Of a stretch of DNA of 64,000 nt, positions 46,987-61,200 are shown in pieces (within the stretch, counting starts at the first letter, position 1; the number at the start of each line of letters is the position of its first letter). Origin of the DNA: Siphonodentalium dalli (lineage: Eukaryota; Mollusca; Scaphopoda; Gadilida; Siphonodentaliidae); NCBI GenBank assembly GCA_032622095.1, contig CP136066.1, forward strand, positions 169,516,664-169,580,663, in the 5' to 3' direction. The notes beneath the pieces were generated by a model, which was not told the origin of the DNA, did no database searches, and worked only from the letters and a program-made list of their open reading frames with translations. A program made the position numbers and the translations under genes.

Positions 46987-47995
46987 CGATCATATTGATG
47001 TGCTCTGAAAGAATTAGATTCTGAACAAGTACTGTCATGAACTGCATTTTCAACATTATAATATTAATACACATGTAGCTGCTCGTTGAGTCGTTGATAT
47101 TATTGTCACTATTGCTTGACATCAGACGACATTGTCAGACCATTGATTCGATTGAAAGGATCATATCATGATTCATCGATTAATTGGCATGCATCTCTGC
47201 TCTCGATGAATTTAGTGGAAATTGTCAATGATTAATAAGCCTTTATTTCGCAGAATATAAACTTGTCCGGTTATCGAAGGAACCGAAATCAGACCGTCTT
47301 TAACAACTGTCCGCAATCGAACAGGTAACAGCCTCGACCACCAAGCCGGAATGCACATCAAGTTCAAGTTAGGCCTTAGGGTGCTCGTCCACAATGCCAC
47401 TGCGAAAAACGTTCACCACACCGTATTTACTGTACTGTGTACATGTAACCTTGAAGAAGTCATCAGTCACACATCTAATTTTGGCAGCAAATATTTCAGG
47501 CGCTGTTCTTTCACATGTAGAATAAAGAATCAAACCATTATTGACAAATTGTCCACTTGTTGAATGAAAACAGAGCTCTGACTGAGTCTGAATAATTAGT
47601 TCAACAATACACGATGAACGGTTTCGCAGATTATTTTCATAACTTCTCTTTTATCCTGATTTTATCCGCTCTCTAAATACGCCATGGTTGTTATTTATGT
47701 AATATGTCGTCTCTTTTAGTTCGTTCGACGCCAATATCACGTCTAAATCACTCTGATTTTAGTGATTAAAATGTCGGCCACAAAATGGAGAAACAATAAT
47801 TTGAGTTAAAATTACGTACGGTACTCGCCATATACGTACCGACCCGATTAACACAGAATGAATGCGATATTATATAATATACATTGTTTGTTGTCTATTT
47901 GTTGACATTGAAGCGTGTGAGTTACACTGGTGCGCACAGTGCAGTACTAGTACACGTATATCCTCTCTTGTAGTTGTACATGCATATAAAATGTA

Positions 47996-48536
47996 CACTG
48001 AAAAAAAAACTTAGTCATAGCCTTAGTCATTATGTTACTTTTGGCTAAGTTAGTCAAAAATAACTGAGTTACGGGTTGACTAAGGCTATGACTAATTTTT
48101 TTTTTTGACGAAAATATTAACCTAAGTAACTAAGTATTAGTAATATGTGACTAAGGTCAAACTTAGTTACTTTTGGCTAAGTTAGTCAAACATATCCTAT
48201 CCATCGAAGCAATTTTTCATTATCTGATGCACTCTTGGTTAAAGCCAATTGGCGGTTTGCGTTCACTTGTGCAAAACATTGAAAAAAGCAGTTATACTGT
48301 ATGGAGCAGATTAAGATTCAGTTATACTGTATGGTGTCATTGCCGTGTATAATATGTCGCCGATAAGTATACTATTGAGTTTTGCCGGCATGACTGAATC
48401 ACGAAAATGTCAACCTTAGTAACTAAGAATTAGTAAGATGTGACTAAGGTAACACTTAGTTACTTTTGGCTAAGTTAGTCAAAAATAACTAAGTTACGGG
48501 TTGACTAAGGCTATGACTAAGTTTTTTTTTTCAGTG
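47996..48536. mobile_element. 541-bp element with CACTGAAAA ends and TTAGTCA blocks
   Basis: The ends CACTGAAAAAAAAACTTAGT and ACTAAGTTTTTTTTTCAGTG are inverted. Subterminal CATAGCCTTAGTCA-type blocks are inverted, but the middle (about 48190-48400) is unique. It is a longer relative of 46303-46591. Confidence 0.8.
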
Positions 48537-48649
48537 CTAGAAGTAGTTTATTTAGTTTTACATGCATGCCCATATACATGTATTTGCAAGTGTATACACG
48601 AGAACATACGTTACGTTCGTCATTATTTGTGATAGATATGACCAGTGTC

Positions 48650-49070
48650 ACCCACGGGGGTCTTTTTGACTGTTTTTGCAATGAGTTTGGCTTAAAACAC
48701 CTCAGAATGTCAATATTAACATAAAAAAAAAATTCATGATGATCAGACAAACGCTATAGCCTGTAGCCCATGCTAATGGATTGAAATTTTTTTTGGCCGA
48801 ATGACCCCAAAATGACTCGTTTCTATTTACATGTCAAAGTTAACATCCATGACAAATAGTATGCACAGAAATTCATTTTCAGATGTTTACAGTGAATTTC
48901 CTCCCCGCAAATCTCTGTTTTAGTGTTAAAAGTTAAAAGTAAAACACTGCCGAAAACGGACACAATTTTGTACGCGGAGGTTGGTGGGTCCCAACAAGGG
49001 TCGAAATGAAAAAATCAGCATACGTGCCTGAATTTTTTTTCCGACCCCCCCCCCTCCGCCTGTGTCCCCC
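48650..49070 (-). repeat. Dispersed repeat family R1, copy 3
   Basis: Same orientation as 3860-4430: GGCCGAATGACCCCAAAATG, TCTCTGTTTTAGTGTTAAAA, a GTGGGTCCCAACAAGGGTCG block and a C tract near 49046. Confidence 0.65.
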
Positions 49071-49734
49071 AGAAATAAAAATAATATTATAACCATGGAT
49101 GAATTTCCAACATCAGCGCACAAATACAAATTTCAGTACATTATTATAAGACAGCAAATAATTCTTTGAAAATAGGCAAGTTAATGTCTGAATGTCTGCT
49201 CTTTTAATCCAAGCACACGTAACAGCACACCCCATTAATTCCCTCATATTAGAAATATCGTTATCCAATGTTGTTGACTTTATTCCGGATTACTGTTAAT
49301 TTTACATTTCGGATATATTTGGTCGATGGTACGTATCTCGGCTGAATTCTAATTTTCGTTCTCCAGCAATAACGCTCGGTATAAAATGTTCTCGGACATT
49401 TGTATTCTTGTATCATGCACTGCAACCGAGATGCGACAGTCGTCATCGGCTGCACATGTCAAAGATAATAAGAGAGGTAACTCTATGTTCTCACAACTCA
49501 CAGTTCACAGTCATTACAATGGTATAACAGTTTTCTCATATGCCATATAGCATAGTGGAAACATTTGAAACTGTATAGTTTTCAGTAAAACACACAATGT
49601 ATACAGCTTTAAGTAATTCTATGTTGTGTGTTAGAGAAAAACGCCACTAATCGAATCTTCCCCCAACCACGAAGTTCGTGGCGGGAGCAGCGCTGATGCA
49701 GCATTAAAATCACGTGCCGGTGCATTCTCTTATA

Positions 49735-50030
49735 TACGCGAGTCTCATGTAGGGAGTCTTGCATATATAAGAGAATGCATTTGCTTACAAGGTCAAAGTA
49801 AATATAGTGTTAGGCCAATGTATTCGCTTATGCGTGGCTCCAGATGGGAGACTCGCATATATAATATAATGCATTGGCACAGAGTTTTCGCAAAATTTCA
49901 GGAAGCTCCAGTCATTGAATGGTTAAATCACACTATACTACAACATACCAGAATAACATGTGTGTACATCATACCCAGTCAGAGTGCCATACAAAGGATT
50001 GACCTATCTATATTTCAAAATATCACCATA
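49735..50030. repeat. Dispersed repeat pair with 61945-62145
   Basis: Shared blocks include TGCGAGTCTC/CGCGAGTCTC, GGCCAATGTATTC and TTTTCGCAAAATTTCAGGAA. The same order and orientation occur in both places. Confidence 0.7.
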
Positions 50031-50319
50031 TAAATAAGTTTACAGATGGTCTATCTCTTCCTATAACTAATGTTATGTGGTTTCCTGCATGGGTGTAAAA
50101 GAATACATATTGTATTAAAGGCACGGGGGGCGTTCGTTGCAGAAATATTCATAGTTTTGTTCATATGCCAAACATAATCAGCGCGTAAATAGTATATTGT
50201 CCTCAAGACGTACGATGGTGTACGCACACAAGAGCCTGCTCGTGTTACAGAAGTTTTGCTTCTGTTTACATAACACAGCGCAATTCTATTGGTTAATCAC
50301 ACACAAATGATATAAACGC

Positions 50320-50560
50320 TCTTCATTTTTTCCATATCAGGAAAAACAGTAACAAATAACGCTCTTTATGTTTACCATATCCGGATCTAAACAAAAGCCA
50401 GGAAATGTAACGTTTTTTGCTTTTGTTTACATAACAAAGGAAAAACATTTGACAAATAACATACTATTTATGCCATATTTCTGATTGGTATAAGAACAAG
50501 GTCTGTTCTTTCTGTTTGTGGCGGTTTTTGACGGATGTGAATATTTTAACAGCATACCCA
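50320..50560. repeat. Inverted repeat pair with 56200-56560
   Basis: AACGCTCTTTATG with CTTTCTGTTTGTGGCGGTTT here corresponds in reverse to CATAAAGAGCGTT with AAACCGCCACAAACAGAAAG-like sequence there. This is probably one element family in opposite orientations. Confidence 0.65.
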
Positions 50561-50872
50561 CCGCCAACGCCGCCCGTATCTTTAAAGACCCCTGCCTGGA
50601 AACGCATCTATATAAAATATTGTTTGTTGATATTATTTCTAATTTGCAGGTATAATATTCACGGACATTTTACGGCTCGCGCTCATTCGGATCGTAGCAT
50701 GTGGGATAACTCTATCTAACAATTATAAAAAATAGTACCGAAAAATGTCCCACTATATTATCGCATTATATAAGAAAATATCGATATAAAATCAATATTA
50801 AGTGATATAAGCGTTTCCGGAGAGGTTTCTTAGAATCATATATTATAAGTTACAGTGCGAGTTGTTGCCGGA

Positions 50873-50990
50873 TACGGTGTCATATGAGGCGAAGTGGGAT
50901 TAATATCGGGCGAGGCGCTAACCGAGACCGATATTAATCTCGCTGAGCCTCATATGTCACCGTAGCCGACAACAACGAGCCCTGTAACGA
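50873..50990. repeat. Palindrome with CATATGAGGC arms
   Basis: GTTGTTGCCGGATACGGTG, TCATATGAGGCGAAG and TTAATATCGG on the left pair with CCGATATTAA, CCTCATATGTCACCGTA and CGACAACAAC on the right. Confidence 0.75.
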
Positions 50991-51350
50991 TTTTATCATG
51001 TCACCCACATATCATGTTTTCCGTGTGAGAATTTGAATTACTTATACGAAGTTCATTACCTGCCAGTAAGTAAATTTGTTATCTATGGCTATTAACTTAT
51101 GTAACGTCACAGTGACGCGTCATGGGCGTTGAACGTCAACGCATTGAGTCAATGGCTAATCACCAGAAGCAGGACAACAAACTTGAGTTTGATAGTTAAT
51201 TTATGAGTGTTTAGAATTTCTCAAATATATCACATGCAGGTTTTGGTATATGGTACTATGTCTTTAAATGAACAGAACTTGATTTCCGGCAGATATCCCT
51301 TTTCTTGGCGCCAAAATACATCGAAAATATACCCGAGGCGGCAGAGTTCC

Positions 51351-51525
51351 ATGAAAAACAAAATGGCGGACATCGACCCCATATCATGGCATATGGGAAC
51401 CCTGAGGGCGGATATGGATACCATATGAGACGGGCTACAAAGATGACGACCCGATGTCTCCTGATGTGCCTCTACCAACGGAGCGTCCTCATTGGTCGAT
51501 CCAACCAGGTGACATGATAAGTTAG
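51351..51525 (+). pseudogene. Coding-like segment with an apparent one-base frame shift
   Basis: One + frame reads MKNKMADIDPISWHMGTLRA up to a stop near 51427. The frame two bases on then reads YETGYKDDDPMSPDVPLP through WSIQPGDMIS to a TAG at 51523-51525. Read together the composition is protein-like, as for an acidic, proline-rich C-terminal tail, with a break near 51425. A third frame is also open through 51305-51510, so the choice of frame is uncertain. I recognise no family. It could be a terminal exon, a decayed gene fragment or chance. Confidence 0.25.
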
Positions 51526-52290
51526 TTTATATATCCCGGAAACTATATAAAACATATTTTGGTAGATATACAATGTAATCAATCTATAACAATCATTGAT
51601 TTCTGGTTAACAAGCGTATTCCATACTATTATATGCAGAGAAGGACTTCGTATATGATGCAAAAAATGTGCCCCAATCTCTTTTGTATTTTATGCAAATA
51701 AAATGTATAAAGTATAATCAAGATCAATATCTAATGTTTTACCGTTGAAAATTTATATATAGAGAATGGATGTTCTGTATTTTCATGTTATAAACCAGAT
51801 AAGACTGTTGACCACCAGAACCCTGTTTCTTTGTTCGTCTATCGTATTCTTATACGATCATCCTATATCCATTGGAGGGAGAAACCAGGGGTCTGCTATT
51901 TACTTGTTGCAATTTCTACTTGGCAGTTAATACGTCAGTATAGTACCAAATGGATGAAATTGGAGTTTAAATATCTGGTGAGAAAATATGCATTTTAATC
52001 ACAGCACTCAATACAAATGTTCCACTTTGGCGACTTGGAAACAAATGAATTGTAATCGTCAGGGAAGCCGCAACCCTCATATTCAATCACGTGGTACATG
52101 TAGCAATGTCACATGAAGTGTTTCAGCTTGGTTTCACGCGGAAGCATATCATATTCATACATGTATTTAGAGTCCAAGAACAGACTAGATGAGCCCTCTT
52201 GTGGTGTGCATGCAACGCCGCCGAATTCGGTGAACGAACACCGAAATATCCTGTACGTTGTATATTCCTCCCAGCACAAGCGTCTGAGCG
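51526..52290. other. Region downstream of the LRR gene; nothing supported
   Basis: The 3' UTR of the - strand LRR gene should lie in the right part. I see no clear AATAAA close to its stop. Confidence 0.4.
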
Positions 52291-55200
52291 TCAACCCTTT
52301 TTCTTCTTTTTCTTTGCCTTCTTGTCTGTACCTTTCTTATCAGTGGGTTCGGGGGTGGACATCTTTGGGATACCGCTCTTCGATCGTAACAGACCGCCGT
52401 GTTCCAGAAGGAAATCTGCGTTTCGTTTCCGTATTTCATCGACTATGTCGAACACTTCGGGTGTCATTGGAATATACTGAAATAAATATGAGAATATTTG
52501 AAATTGTTACCATACGCGTAAGACCCATATATTGTCAAACTATTCAAGATATAAGCTGAGTAATTACCGCGTTTATGACATCCCGGGGGTGACGTTGACA
52601 ACAAAGTACACGATGAACAAATATATTGAGTTATACATTGATATGACACATGGACAGATTTGCGGAAGTCAAATGTAATTAGCAGGTGTTGTCAAATTTC
52701 ACACACAAATGAGACAAACGCTATTTATTTTTCCGTATATTTGGAACAAACGTGTAAACATGTGCAGAGGGCACTATTGTACAAACCACTTGTACGTATA
52801 CGTGTAACTTTTAACGTGTGTTGTCATTGACAACGAAAGTCGCCTAACTCACGTGACCAATCCGCCTACACGTACACATCGCTCTCACCAGAGCGTACTT
52901 GTGGGGTGCGATTAAATTAAAAAAAAAATCCTAACTGTTTTATTCCACAAACATCTCCGTTATTTCGTTAATATAACATTTCTCAGATTATGTGTTTTTT
53001 CTGAAATACGTATTTGGAGAACAAAAATATTTAGAAAAACATAATATTAACGAAATAACGGAGATGTTTGTAAAACAGTTTATAACACCACTATTGACCG
53101 GTTTGGTCCCGTATAAGTCGAATTCCACTTTAGGGTGGGTGGGTTTGGGGCCGCTCTTTAAAATTGGATTTTCCGTGCACCCCACAAGTCATGCAAACAA
53201 AAGATCGCACCTCACAAGTACCCTGTCGTGCATATGTCCGGTCAAACCGTGTAGAAGTTGTGTTTCAAACGTGAAGAATTACGAAACGCGTAAGAAAGAG
53301 GAATATACTCTTCGGTTGAGATCTTCTATATATAGTGACAAATCAACGCTATATTCTGATAGTATGTATATGAAACTATAGGGGAATATATGTGTCCGCG
53401 TGGAATTATTATGTATTGATTGAAAAATATCGGCGGTCGCACTGGTGACATGTCGCGGGTCTGCACGTTCTGCTACAAGTTGGGCCGATACCTCAAAACG
53501 TGTAGCCTTGGCGCCGTTAAGGGTACGTTCATACACTGGCAAGTTTGCACAGCATGATTTGCAGGCATTTTGTCGTAGAAAACGATACGATGCCATAATA
53601 TGAACGGAAACAACAATATAAAGTGCATCTGTGCCACAGCTAACTACGTGCGAAGTAAAATTTATGTAGTTCCACTAGTAGCGATGCTACCGGAATTTGC
53701 CAGTAAATATCATGCAATTATCTCGCAAGAATAAATCATACAGGTATTTAAAGGCAAATTCCAATAGCACTGTTACAAGTGGAATTAGATAAATGTTACT
53801 TTTCATGTCTTTCACTTTGGTAAAAATGCATGTCGTGTTCACGGTTCCGTTCATATTCTGGCACCATGTCGTTTTCTATGACGAAATTCCCGCAAAAAAC
53901 ATACCGTGCAAACTTGCCAGCGTATGAACGTAGCCTAAATCATGACTTTTCCCGCCTAATGAATATACATATCAATACCCATAGTAAACACATTACAAGT
54001 TACACATATACCGTAACTGAACCTGGCTATTAATGAATGTGTGTTTGCCAAGTCCCCACTTAATATAGAAAGATTTGGTAGGTAGGTCCTCTGATATGTA
54101 TTTATTTTCTTTTTTCAAACTGAATTTGATCTATAAGATATCCCGTCGTATCAGATAAATGTATTATCTTACAAGCCAATGGAATAAGTAATTTGAATTT
54201 CTTCATAGAAATTAACAAGAGGTACGCTGTCGCGTGGCATTTCCCCCCGACCGTAGCAATTCGGATTAAGCATGGACGGTATCACCATACCAAATATCAG
54301 CTAAATCTGCCCACCGGTTGCTGAACAATAATGCAAAATGTCTGTACGGACGGACAAAATTTATTTTTCTAAGTAAAAAAAAGGGCCATAACTCTGGTGA
54401 AAATGGGTGGACAAAACCCGCGCTATGCATGTAGCTGTTCCCCCCAGCATGCTGCTCTATCACCATACCAAATAACAGCTAAATCTGCCAAGCGGTTGCT
54501 GAACAATAATGCAAAATGTTTGTACGGACGGACGTACATGTACGTGCGTACGTACGTACGGACGGACGGAGACGTCGACCATATACCCACCGACTTCAAG
54601 TCGGGGGCATAATAACTTTAAAGGGGTACTGTCCGCCAATTTCAATAAATTACCGATAATAACAACGATCTGATATCGATAATATATAGAAAAATAAGTA
54701 ATTTGAGTCGAAGATGTATTCTGTAAACGTTCATGTTAACAGGTTATCTTAAATTCAAAGTTTCTAATTTGATATTAATTTAATTTATGGATCGAGCCAT
54801 AAATTAATTTACGAATTGTGGTGTACAAGACGTAATCAAATTAATTGACGAAAAGAGGACTTGGCATCACGTGGAACACATGATCGTATACAAAAATTTA
54901 TCACATAATTTGGCCATAAAAGCAGTTTCATAATTATCGGTAATAGACACGTTTAATATCAGCGCGTGCGATGACGTCACGGCGTTCTTCAAATAACTTG
55001 CGATCGCTGTAGTTTATGATTGTTGTTTTCGATGAATATTTCGCGTTGCTTCGGGTTTATTTGATCATGTGATAAAAGGTATCTCACACTCGTCCTATTT
55101 TATACGTAATTTATCAACCTCGTCCTCTAAATTCTATTTGAGCCTCGGTAAACCTCGGCTCAAATCGAATTTAGTGAACTCGGTTGATAAATTCCGTATA

Positions 55201-58200
55201 AAATAGAAACTCATGTGAGATCCTCTATATGTTGATACGGGCCGTGAACTCAAGCCACTCACTGACTAGAGACTATACAACTACTTAAATGAGTATATAT
55301 GGGACCATGCATTATGCATATAATATAACATTTGTTTGATACGCTTGCTTGAAACCTGTACACAAATTACTCGACGACGATAGTTATAATTTCGCATTCC
55401 GGCTAATCTGCCATCCATAACATTACTTCGTACTCAACAGACTTTCAAATAATGGAAATCTGGTACCTTATTCTACAAAGCAGAGACTATACAAACCAAT
55501 AACAATATTTGAGTAGAGTAGCCATTTAAGAAAATCGCATCAATTTTGTGAAATCGAAGGTATTATATGTGACTAAACCATGAACGTCTCATCTTAAATA
55601 ATGCTGATAAAAAAATCCAGTACGGGAGGGGATTTTTATTTGGTAGGTAAGGAGTGGATAAATATTTTTTTTTATTTGGGCCTCATCTGTTTCAAGGTTG
55701 CAGAATTATACCTTCAAATCCAGGAGACATATTGCACTTTCCGGACTATCACGCAGAGCAGTCAGCAATGCCGTTATTCCACTTTCTTTCATGGGGTTGT
55801 GGCTAAGCTAAATGAAATAAGAAATATGTCTAGATGATACAATACTGTCGAAATAATAGCTCTTAAACTACTGGCTAATTTAAACTTCATGTAACAATTT
55901 GACCTTGATGAGACTCACAGACAAGTCAGCCGACATACACACTATATATAGCCATGTCACAAACGCAATATACATGGGAATTAGTAACTGTTATCGCAGC
56001 TAAAGATTCCAAAACCGAAATACGAACATGACGGTCCACGGAGAGTAACTCTACATCAATTGTATCGCAGCAACACACGAAATAACAAGCGAACTGTTAT
56101 TTTCTTGATAATTGGCCACATAAGTTATACTGTTCACAATATGATTCCCAGGTTCCAAATTGTATTAAAATCTGAACGATTGTCATTTGCGGTAACTTTG
56201 TACGCAAACAAAATTCAACCAGCAGGATTCGCCTTTAAAGGTACGGTTGGCATTGGCGGTTGGTATCCTGTGAAAATATTTCCACCCGTCAAAAACCGCC
56301 ACAAACAGAAAGAACATCAAAATGTAGACAGACTTTGTCCGTATATATAAGAAATATCGCATAAACAGTATGTTATTCTCATATGTTTAACCATTGTTAT
56401 GTAAACAAAAGCATAAAAAGTAACTTTTCTGGTGTTTGTTTATATTATGATGGTGAACATAAAGAGCGTTCTTTGTTGGTGAATTCCTGATATGGAACTA
56501 ATAAAGAGCGTTTATGCCATTTGTGTGTGATTAGCCAGTAGCACTGTGCTGTCCTCTGTAACCCAATCAGGCTCTTGCTTAGGTAAAATATAGTAGGTAT
56601 TTATGATAACATCCTGTTTACGCGATGGTCATGGTATATATGAACGAAACTGTATGCGTTTTAATGTTTTTCTGTTTACGGTGTTTGGAACAAATATGAA
56701 TATTGTCGACAATTAAGGCCTCACGTGCCTTTAAATCTTGTGTTTTCGTAACTATAGTGCCAGAGCCGCACTACAAAGATACCGTCTTATTTTAGATCAC
56801 ACCACAAAATTAAACCTTCACTAAAAAGGGTTAATTCCTATACCAATGACTATTTCACCTATGAGAAATCATAGGGAAGAGGTATGCTATATTGTTTATG
56901 CTAAGCACGCACAAGGCTATTGACCAATGAGGGCCCAGTGTCTATTTTATTCTCTCCTATGATTTTATCCTGCATCCGTTAGTTCGAGTCGCCCCGGAAA
57001 AACGTTTGCACCAGTGTGACCTCTTGTTCACTTACAGTGAGATGATTCAGTGTTTTATTTTTCTTGAGAGATTTGGCTAGGACTTGGCAGCTGTCATCCA
57101 TGATTCGATTGTTAGAGAGGTTGAGAGACTGTAATCGTGTATTGACCTCGAGTCCTTTTGATACTGCCTTAATGCCTCTCTCGGCAAACCCGTTCCATGA
57201 AAGATCCAGCCTCTCCAGTCCGATGTTTTTCTGTGAATATAATGTAATATGTTTTCACAAGAAGATCACAATTGGAAGCACATAACAATGCCGTCTGTAT
57301 CCCACGATACGGCGAATATAAATGCACACTTATATATAGTCATTCTTAAGCACACGCACAAAAACTGATTGTGCTTCTCTCCACTCCACTTTTCCACATG
57401 CGAGTGATTTTAATTGAATTAATTATATATTAAGAGCTGCACTATTCGACACTGAAAGTTTTGACCCTTTTTGTCATATATCTACAGTTATCAATTGACT
57501 GTTTAGTTCCTGATAAAACGTCAGACGGCTATAAGCTTCCTAAATTGATGGTCAGTATCTTACGGTCTTACCATACTTTACCGAGTGGGCCGGGTTTGAA
57601 TTGTATTATTGTATAGAGAACGTACGTATAATATGTGTATACATGGTGTCAATCTGATGAGGTCATCTCTGAAATATTGCTATCACATGGTTCTGTCTAA
57701 TTTGTCGAATATTAGCTTTCGGGTGATTCTTTGTGTGCCAAATATTCAAAGTACAGTACATAAATAGTGTGTGATAAGCAAAACACTCAAAATTATCACC
57801 ACGGCGTTGAGTGATTTGCTTATCGCACACTATTTATACATACTGTATATAACTGTGATGCAATAGTGATAGAATAGAGAGGTGGGCCTTGTTTCTTGTC
57901 AAGTGAATCAAATCACATCATCATAGTGGAAATGCATTCGATTTGCCATTCAGAAATATAGCTGGCAAAACATATATCAGTTTAACGAGTACAAACCATA
58001 ATCTACAAGTGGAATCTCTCTAATATGAATATGTAAATAAAAGCACGAACCTTCAGTGCATCGCCTATAGCAACAGCGCCAGCCAATCGCAGTTGGTTCC
58101 AGCTGAGATTCAAAATGTTCAGAGTCTGATTTATAACTGGAAATGAAAATACTGATAAGTTGCCACGCAAACTAAGGTATATCCTTCATGTAAGAATACA

Positions 58201-61200
58201 CGAAACCACGCAGCACCCTCCATTCTCCATATGTGTTAGGGCTAGGGTTGGGGTTAGGGCTAGGGTTAGGGTTAGGGCTAGGGTTAGGATTAGGGTTAGT
58301 GTTAGGCTAGGGTTAGGGTTAGAGTTAGGGTTAGGGTTAGAGTTAAGGTTAGGGCTAGGGTTAGGGTTAGGGCTAGGGTTAGGGATAGGGTTAGGGTTAG
58401 AGTTAGGGTTAGGGATAGGGTTAGAGTTAGGGTTAGTGTATTCTTACATGAATGACATACCCAAACTAACCAATACTAGCCAGGTTCAGACACACACACG
58501 TGTAATTTGCAAGGTGTGCTACTGAGTTATTGCTATGAATATCACTTGGCGGAAAAAGTCACTTGATATTACGGCTAAGATCAGATCAGATAAATTTTAT
58601 TTAAAAGTCGGAGGTAATACATTAAACAAACACAAGCTCTGAAGAGCTTTTGGCTGATTGAACGGCTGAAACCAACACGTTTATAGATACTGACCTAATG
58701 TGTAACACAACTTGTGAAGACAAGATGCGACCACTGAAACGATTCGTATGCTTCAATCAAAAGAAGCCCTCGCTCAGGCAAGTTCCATTGTCATACTGCC
58801 ATGAATAGCGTTAATAGAAAATATTTGGTTATTAGACGATTGGATTATTCCTCACTGCTACACGCTGGGCACAAAACTTATACACGGTTTGAATCGTTTT
58901 GATTTGCCTAAATATGAGGAAAATAATAAACTCAGAGACCCAAGTTTGTGTTGAGTACAATGTTGGAATAGAAACATGTACCTAGCTTACATATACAAAT
59001 CCTTTTGCGCACGCGTATCGGGACATTCGTCATACATACTTTAAATTTGTTTTATTGAGAACAGAGATTAACAAAGGAAGAAGAGACACAATACATGCAC
59101 GTAGTAATTCTCTTAATACAGGACATGGCAGAGCGTAACTCTTCCATGCCCGGTCCTACGTTCTTACTTGTGACATGTAATTACAAGAAAACCAATGTCA
59201 GAAATGGTAACGCGCTCAATATAATATATTATATACCCATGTTCGTAATTATAGAATATAAAATATATTGGTTTTGCGAATGACCAAATCAGAATTCCGT
59301 TAAAATAACAATAACAACCAGCACCTAATTAACGAACCGGTGGCCGACTCGGCCGTCTCCGACCACAATCCCCAGTGGGCTGCGGAACGAAAAATGTCTA
59401 TAAAAGTTGAAATATAAGACTTACAAATTATCTTTTTCATTTCTTTTATTTGTAATTGACATAGCTTATCACAAACCAAAAATCAACATTATTGACATAA
59501 TGTTAACCACAATAAACGAAATTGAAATTTTACCTTTTACCGGACTCGGCCTCCGGTCGCAGTTCGACTTTTAATCCTCCCAAAAATTCCCATTCTATCT
59601 GATTCTATAAATAAAACCCCGATGCGCCCAGGCGAAACAAGAATATCTACATTAGTTATACACGCAGAGCGCGAAATAAAATAGTTAAAGGCACATATTG
59701 TGTTCGGAAACATTTGCAGAGACCGTTCAAATTAAAAACAGCAAGATATTATCTTGACATATTATTGTCCGAAAATAGGCTTTCTTAAGCAACAACAATG
59801 GTGATAAAGAACAATAAATTAATATCTTGTCTTCAGCAGAACAGTCTTCGCTTATTAGACAGCTAAAGTGGTCGATTTTGTGTAATATTTAAGGTTTGTA
59901 TTCTTCATACATACTTACCCAGTGCCTCCGCTAGTTGCTTCCCTCCAAGTTCGTTGAAATTATTTTTACTGAGATCCAGGTTTTGCAGCGATGCGTTAAC
60001 CTGAAGATAAAAGCTGATACAGTTGTATCTGACCATCAAAGTTCACAACGAATGAGCCCGTGCGTTGATTTTATTATTTTCGGAATCTAAACCGTATATA
60101 TAGTAGGTTACACTGGTGTAAATAAGGTTCCGAGTGACATCTAGCGGATGCGGGAGGAATATATAGGAGAGAATAAAATAGACACTGGGCCCTGATTGGT
60201 CAATAGCCTTGTGTGCTTTTCACATAAAAAATCATCACACCTCTTCCCTATGATTTCCCATAGGTAAAATAACCATTGGCACAGGAATTAACCCTTTGTA
60301 GTGAAGTTTGAATTTTTTGGTGTGGTCTAAAATATGACTGTATTTTTTTATGCGGTTCTGACACTAGTTACGAAAACATAAGATTTAAAGGCGAATTCCC
60401 TGCTAGACAGACATGATTTTTTTGTGTATAAAGTTTCCCAAAATGTCAATTTTTCAGATTTAAAGAAAATTTTGGACCCAACATTTATATTGCCAATACT
60501 ATACACTAAAACGTTAGCACTGAGGCCTATGTAAAACATTTACACCAGTGTAACCTAAAGGGAAAAAATAGCTTTTTATCATTTTTGATTCCTGGGAGTC
60601 ACTTTAAAGCATTTTAATGCATTTTACAGAGCCTGGTATTTCAGTCCAATGAATATCTCATGCTTGGTGTGGCTATTCTTGCTGCTGATGACTTCTTTCA
60701 CTTATATCAGCCAAAATAATAGTAAGATTTTTCATAAAAAATGCCAATTTTTCAAGGTATTTTCAAAATTTTTCAAGGTTATAATAGTCACATGATAATG
60801 CAAATGACCCATAACATGAGCATGTCAACGATACATATATCAATTGTTATAAGAACCTAATCTAGCAAGTATTTTGGATTTTATAGCCAGTGATATACAG
60901 ATATATATCATAAAAGTGTGTCATTTACACTGGTGGGTATGGTCATTTGAAGGTTAATAGCACTAAAACTTGGACACATTTAAGAAAATGATTCAGCAAT
61001 TAAAAGAGAGCATATCTTTATTCAACTAATTCAATATACACCCACATCCAGTTATCTTGGATCACCCTTGCAGACCTGAAAATGTCATATTTTATTCTTC
61101 AATGTGCTGATAAAGTCATGCGCTTGATGCTCAGCTGATCAGATCTGGACTCAATGACCTCACATCACCAGAAGTTCTCTCATGGAAAGAATATTGTACA

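Noticed and set aside
46303-48536. Possible CRISPR-like spaced repeats
   Set aside because: Spacing is irregular, the repeats are palindromic members of a TIR element family, and the DNA is eukaryotic.
53279-53596. 105-residue - strand open frame
   Set aside because: Part of it (TGCAAACTTGCCAG region) is an inverted repeat of 53905-53935. No domain and no support.
58160-58525. 121-residue open frame of alternating Gly/Leu and Arg/Val
   Set aside because: It is the translation of a six-base TTAGGG-like array, which stays open in any frame.
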